From Verrucomicrobiia bacterium (GTDB lineage Bacteria > Verrucomicrobiota > Verrucomicrobiia > Opitutales > Opitutaceae), in contig JAUHWE010000233.1 of assembly GCA_030424825.1 (NCBI GenBank), positions 1 to 7,162 on the forward strand: a stretch of DNA of 7,162 nt. The letters run 5' to 3'. The notes beneath the pieces are model-generated. The model was not told the origin of the DNA, made no database searches, and saw nothing but the letters and a program-made list of their open reading frames with translations. Each line of letters starts with the position of its first letter. The stretch's first letter is position 1. Of the stretch, positions 6,799 through 7,162 are shown piece after piece. Both the position numbers and the translations under genes were made by a program.

Positions 6799-7162
6799 CT
6801 ACCCAATGGGGCGGAGGCTGTTCAAGTTCACGAGATCGCTTGACAAAAGGATGCTTCGACGCCTGAGCGGCACTCCTCTTCTATTGGAGTTCAGTCGATC
6901 TGACAGTACTTCAATCGAGGTTTTGGCGAGGAGTTCGAGACTGACGTTGAAATAGCTGAACGATTGCGGTTGCTCTTCGTCGATTCCCCAGACGGAAAAA
7001 AGGCCGACGTCTTCGGGAATTCTGATCGTCTCCTCTTGCAACCAGTGACCTGCATCGTTCCCTACAGTGATGATGCAGTCCGGCTTGTTGGCGAAATACC
7101 ATTGCATAAACGAGTCCTTGTTCCACTTCACGTTTTCGACGAATAGAGGAATTGGATCGGTT
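6799..7162 (-). CDS. LacI-family transcriptional regulator, C-terminal part (5' end outside the window)
   Basis: About 120 codons are visible; the frame stays open to the window edge, so the GTG at 7131 is internal. The visible part is the end of the periplasmic-binding-protein-like effector domain of a LacI/GalR regulator: FVENVKWNKDSFMQWYF, then KPDCIITVGND, IPEDVGLFSVWG and the helix SLELLAKTSIEVLSDRL, ending in a strand and tail that reach Leu-Arg-Pro near the terminus. This order is typical of the family, in which an N-terminal helix-turn-helix (not visible here) binds a palindromic operator and the effector domain senses a sugar or derivative. It lies 96 bp upstream of the sulfatase gene on the same strand, so it is the likely local regulator of the sulfatase and symporter. 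The inducer is unknown. The 'VEN...W' style resembles regulators common in Opitutae, which supports the taxonomic guess. Confidence 0.85.
   Translation of the reverse strand, partial: TDPIPLFVENVKWNKDSFMQWYFANKPDCIITVGNDAGHWLQEETIRIPEDVGLFSVWGIDEEQPQSFSYFNVSLELLAKTSIEVLSDRLNSNRRGVPLRRRSILLSSDLVNLNSLRPIG

Noticed and set aside
1..7162. CRISPR array, tRNA, rRNA, insertion sequence or phage genes
   Set aside because: No regularly spaced direct repeats, tRNA-like cloverleaf, transposase or phage protein was seen on reading both strands.

Overview
The window comes from a bacterium that looks like a member of the PVC superphylum, most likely a marine Verrucomicrobiota of the Opitutales/Puniceicoccales type, with Lentisphaerota or Kiritimatiellota as alternatives. 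The evidence is a large protein with the SGNH-hydrolase plus 'Pirellula/Verrucomicrobium-type' dehydrogenase-propeller architecture, a LacI-type regulator of the style common in Opitutae, a sulfatase beside a sugar symporter, and REP-like palindromes between genes. Base composition is close to 50% G+C. This placement is inferred from protein families; there is no rRNA or other marker in the window.

Plus strand, left half. A 5'-truncated gene (1-2388) encodes the tail of an SGNH/GDSL hydrolase domain, a PVC-type membrane-bound-dehydrogenase beta-propeller, a short helical region, a Lys/Pro/Ala linker and a C-terminal azurin-like cupredoxin with a complete type 1 copper site. The cytochrome c (CxxCH) domain that usually ends this family is not seen. 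A 311-bp intergenic region follows. It ends in a perfect 19-bp inverted repeat that reads as a REP doublet (REPIN-like). It lies just upstream of a gene (2700-3782) for a PHP-fold metallohydrolase with a lipoprotein signal.

Minus strand, right half, convergent with the first two genes. In transcription order there is a LacI-family regulator truncated by the window edge (7162-6799), a formylglycine-type sulfatase with no signal peptide (6702-5305) and a GPH-family (MelB-like) cation:sugar symporter (5293-3884). The sulfatase and symporter genes are 11 bp apart and are almost certainly co-transcribed. The simplest reading is a small catabolic cassette: the symporter imports a sulfated sugar, the cytoplasmic sulfatase removes the sulfate, and the LacI protein senses an inducer. 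The plus-strand genes may serve oxidative or hydrolytic steps outside the cytoplasm, but nothing in the sequence ties them to the cassette apart from proximity.

No tRNA, rRNA, CRISPR array, insertion sequence or complete mobile element was seen. The most unusual items are the cupredoxin-for-cytochrome architecture and the two REP-like palindromic regions (2612-2680 and about 3783-3860).
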